Origin: Pelodera strongyloides
Taxonomy: Eukaryota; Nematoda; Chromadorea; Rhabditida; Rhabditidae
Assembly: GCA_036852015.1 (NCBI GenBank)
Contig: JAANDG010000477.1
Location: 51,154 to 115,153, forward strand
Reading direction: 5' to 3'
Length of the DNA stretch: 64,000 nucleotides
Made by a program: the position numbers and the translations under genes. Position 1 is the first letter of the stretch. Every line of letters starts with the position of its first letter. The notes under the pieces were generated by a model. The model searched no databases. It was given only the letters and a program-made list of their open reading frames with translations, and was not told the origin of the DNA. This document shows, one piece after another, positions 62,201 through 64,000 of the stretch.

Positions 62201-62363
62201 TGTACGTAAAATCGGTACATGTGACTAATTTCCTTTTTAGGCCGAGGAATCAGTATCAACTTTGATCTCAAGATTCGCCATTCAAGAAGCCAATTTGTTG
62301 GCGGCGCGAGAGCGAGAAGCGCAAACGGCGAGCGCGCTACGAATGAGCAACAAGTCATTGGAG
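59278..62363 (+). CDS. KEN-box, coiled-coil protein (3' end beyond window)
   Basis: Eight exons in phase: 59278-59324, 59522-59636, 60168-60259, 60754-60837, 60987-61125, 61344-61435, 61760-61835 and 62241-62363, giving 256 aa without a stop. The last exon ends at a donor (GTACTC), so the gene continues. The N-terminus is basic and Ser/Pro-rich with RSPAKS and a KEN box (NLQNKENQPRQN), the APC/C recognition degron. From about residue 125 on it is helical and charged (LLEAEMLNNKQLEEKVKLL, RLGFLETHVERVQKEALDK), typical of coiled coil. This suggests a cell-cycle or spindle/kinetochore structural protein, which is inference; I cannot name the orthologue. ATG follows TTTCAG directly, fitting trans-splicing. 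Exon 2 has a tandem acceptor (TAGCAG), so one residue may vary. Introns 2, 6 and 7 carry MITEs and the next intron an antisense retrotransposon. Confidence 0.75.
59814..59996. mobile_element. TTAA-bounded MITE, GCGAAATACC family, copy 6
   Basis: TTAAAGCAAAATACCGGCCG at left, inverted GGCGGGCATTTTGCTTTAA at right, 183 bp. Both ends share a G to A change in the GCGAAA core relative to other copies, suggesting a subfamily. In intron 2 of the KEN-box gene. Confidence 0.8.
61651..61688. mobile_element. half copy of the GCGAAATACC MITE
   Basis: Only the right end is clear: GCATGCGTTTGCAAAACCGG...TATACGCTTTAA. The left end is missing or too diverged. In intron 6 of the KEN-box gene. Confidence 0.55.
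61877..62018. mobile_element. GAGGCCGTATTCACCA MITE in intron 7 of the KEN-box gene
   Basis: GAGGCCGTATTCACCAACAC at left, inverted GTGGTGAATACGGTCTC at right, 142 bp. The interior differs from the 180-bp copies, so it is a second subfamily. Confidence 0.7.
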
Positions 62364-62572
62364 GTACTCTTTTGTTCATCTTGTGTTTAAAGCAGTATTG
62401 TGCGTGATTCGTGAAACGTGTACGTGGTCAAGCTGTGCTCTTCCAGCACAGCGACAGCTGGTGAAACAGAAAAATCTTCATATAATAGACGTCGATGTAG
62501 TTTTCATAATCAATGCAGTTATATATAGTTGGAAAGAATATCAAAACAACATGTCACGCTGTAATGTCCGCC

Positions 62573-64000
62573 TGTTGTTGTTGTTGCCGGAGGCAGCCAG
62601 CGTAGTTGATCATCCTCGCGAGATGGGCTATAAGAGGCCTAAAAATGTTGCCACTTCCCGTGGCTTATTCCAAAGGTTGGTAGGAATGAGCGTCGTGGGG
62701 TGGGCGGGGCATGTGAAGAGGTGGTGGACGTCGTGGGGGCTGTTTCCACAATCTGGGCAGGAGTCTGGAACGCTGTCGTCAACACGATGGAGGTAGTGGT
62801 TCGTGAATCTGCTGTGACCGGAGCGGAGTTGGCTGAGGGTGCATCTGACTTTTCGCGGAAGATCTGCTTCTTCTTTGTGGATATCTGGTGGCGGTCTCCC
62901 CCCCCCCCCCAGGATGGCGGGTGGCTTGAGTGTGCGTTTTTCCTCGGCGACTGCTATGGTGTGGACTGCGCCGGCTACTGCCTTTGCGCAGTTTGGGTCG
63001 GCGGCTCCTGCGATAGCTGCTATGACCGTGTTCTTATGGGCCATGCGGGTGCTCGCTTTCATGTTGCGAGGCGGAAGGGGCTTCTGCCGGATTCCGTGAC
63101 AGGCGTGGCTCGGATCCGAGGAGCGAGCGAGGAATTGAGCGGAGAGCATGTCCAGATGGCTGCGGACTTGCATTATCTTTGCCTCTGAGTGGAGGTGATC
63201 GATGTCTGCCATTTTGTGGTTCCCTGTGATGGTTCTGAGGGCTGCATTCTGGGCACGCTGGATCGAGTCAATGGCGGAGGTGGAGATGAAGCTGGACCAG
63301 GCTGGGGCTGCATAGGCATACACTGCTTGGGAGATGGCCTTGTAGGTGAGGCGTAGCGTTTCCTTCTGGTTACCCCATGTGCTTCCTGCTAAGGCCTTGA
63401 GCACGTTGTTGCGTTGGGTATGCGGGCGCGACTCCTCTGGCATGTTGACTGAATGTGAACATCGTGTCGTAGGTGACACCCAGTATCTTAGCAGTGTTGA
63501 CTGTAGGGACCAGGACGTTTCCAACGGTTATGTTGAGGGTAGTCCTGTACTCCTTGCTGAATGGCGTGAGGAGCATCAGTTGGCTTTTAGCAGGGGAGAT
63601 GGACAGCTTGCGCGTCTTCAAGAAGTCTTCAATTGCTGGAAGAGCAGCTCGAAGGTGGTCAGCCGCAGCCGAGATGGTGGGTTCGGAGGCCCACACGGTT
63701 ATGTCGTCGGCATAAGATATGACCTTGACCTTGTGCCCACCCCACGACGCTCATTCCTACCAATTTATGGAATCAGCCACGGGAAGTGGCAACATTTTTA
63801 GGCCTCTTATAGCCCATCTCGCGAGGATGATCAACCACGCTGGCTGCCTCCGGCAACAACAACAACAACAACCTTGACCTTGTGTTGGTGGTCCGGGAGG
63901 TCCTTGAGGTATAAGTTGAAGAGGGTAGGTGATAGAGCGCTACCCTGTGGAACTCCGCTTCGAATTTGTCCAGCTTTGGAGGTGGCTTCTCTGAAGGTGG
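62573..64000 (-). mobile_element. non-LTR (LINE) retrotransposon, 3' part
   Basis: Read on the minus strand, the window edge enters a reverse transcriptase: motif GVPQGSALSPTLFNLYLKDL at about 63,910-63,970, then the catalytic SYADDITVW (about 63,695-63,720), KLSISPAKSQLM and TAKILGVTYD. A frameshift near 63,430-63,500 separates this from a long open C-terminal part ending at 62,628, with LTYKAISQAVYAYAAPAWSS and a Cys/His cluster (CPDCGNSPHDVHHLFTCPAH). The 3' UTR is short and ends in a (CAA)n tail. The C-terminal cluster resembles the Jockey-like group, but the clade is uncertain. The element is antisense to the KEN-box gene, probably in its intron 8. This copy is defective: a frameshift plus an insertion at 63,736-63,870. 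Confidence 0.85.
63736..63870 (+). mobile_element. 5'-truncated sister LINE copy inserted in the reverse transcriptase
   Basis: 135 bp matching the last part of the main LINE (reverse complement of about 62,573-62,705), ending in GGCAACAACAACAACAACAA. It is flanked by the 14-bp duplication ACCTTGACCTTGTG (63,722-63,735 and 63,871-63,884). Its few differences from the host copy, such as AATTTATGG for AACCTTTGG, show it came from another member of the family. Confidence 0.9.

Noticed and set aside
62700..63801. Plus-strand open frames of up to 162 codons at the right end
   Set aside because: Antisense shadows of the LINE reverse transcriptase frame, whose motifs are clear on the minus strand.

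Overview
The window looks like nuclear DNA of a nematode, most likely a rhabditid close to Caenorhabditis. Genes are split into many short exons whose acceptors mostly read TTTCAG or TTTTAG. Interstitial tracts of the nematode telomere hexamer (TTAGGC/GCCTAA) are present. A BRCA1 homologue and an acetyl-CoA synthetase lie head to head; in C. elegans brc-1 (C36A4.8, as I recall) and acs-19 (C36A4.9, as I recall) are also neighbours.

Layout. 1-9,417: no gene that I can support, but many small inverted-repeat elements, GA/CT microsatellites and a 57-bp telomeric tract. 9,552-22,145 (minus): a complete brc-1 homologue, 23 exons whose phases all match, 685 aa, RING at the N-terminus and two BRCT repeats at the C-terminus. 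22,154-27,445: repeat-rich intergenic DNA with a weak gene-like unit between inverted repeats. 27,446-30,400 (plus): the first seven exons of an acetyl-CoA synthetase (229 aa); the catalytic remainder is not seen. It stops just before a 5.3-kb element (30,531-35,829) with terminal inverted repeats of about 220 bp. 37,706-38,432: two exon-like blocks of an unrecognised protein, followed by a degenerate copy of the first.

38,921-55,224 is a 16.3-kb satellite of 107-bp units, interrupted 12 times by a conserved spacer of about 200 bp and so organised in blocks of 0.9-1.6 kb. Variants at the array edges differ from those in the middle. 55,788-58,182 (plus) is a four-exon gene for an unrecognised 137-aa protein. 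59,278-62,363 (plus) is the 5' part of a gene for a protein with a KEN box and coiled coils, running off the window. Its last visible intron holds an antisense non-LTR retrotransposon (62,573-64,000), itself broken by a short copy of its own 3' end with a 14-bp target duplication.

The genes do not form an obvious pathway: BRC-1 acts in DNA repair, acetyl-CoA synthetase in acetyl-CoA supply, and the KEN-box protein may be cell-cycle regulated. The most notable content is structural: the higher-order satellite, the cut-off synthetase gene beside a large inverted-repeat element, and at least four TTAA-bounded miniature element families. Gene models were assembled by eye from open frames, splice sites and phase; no alignment or search was run.
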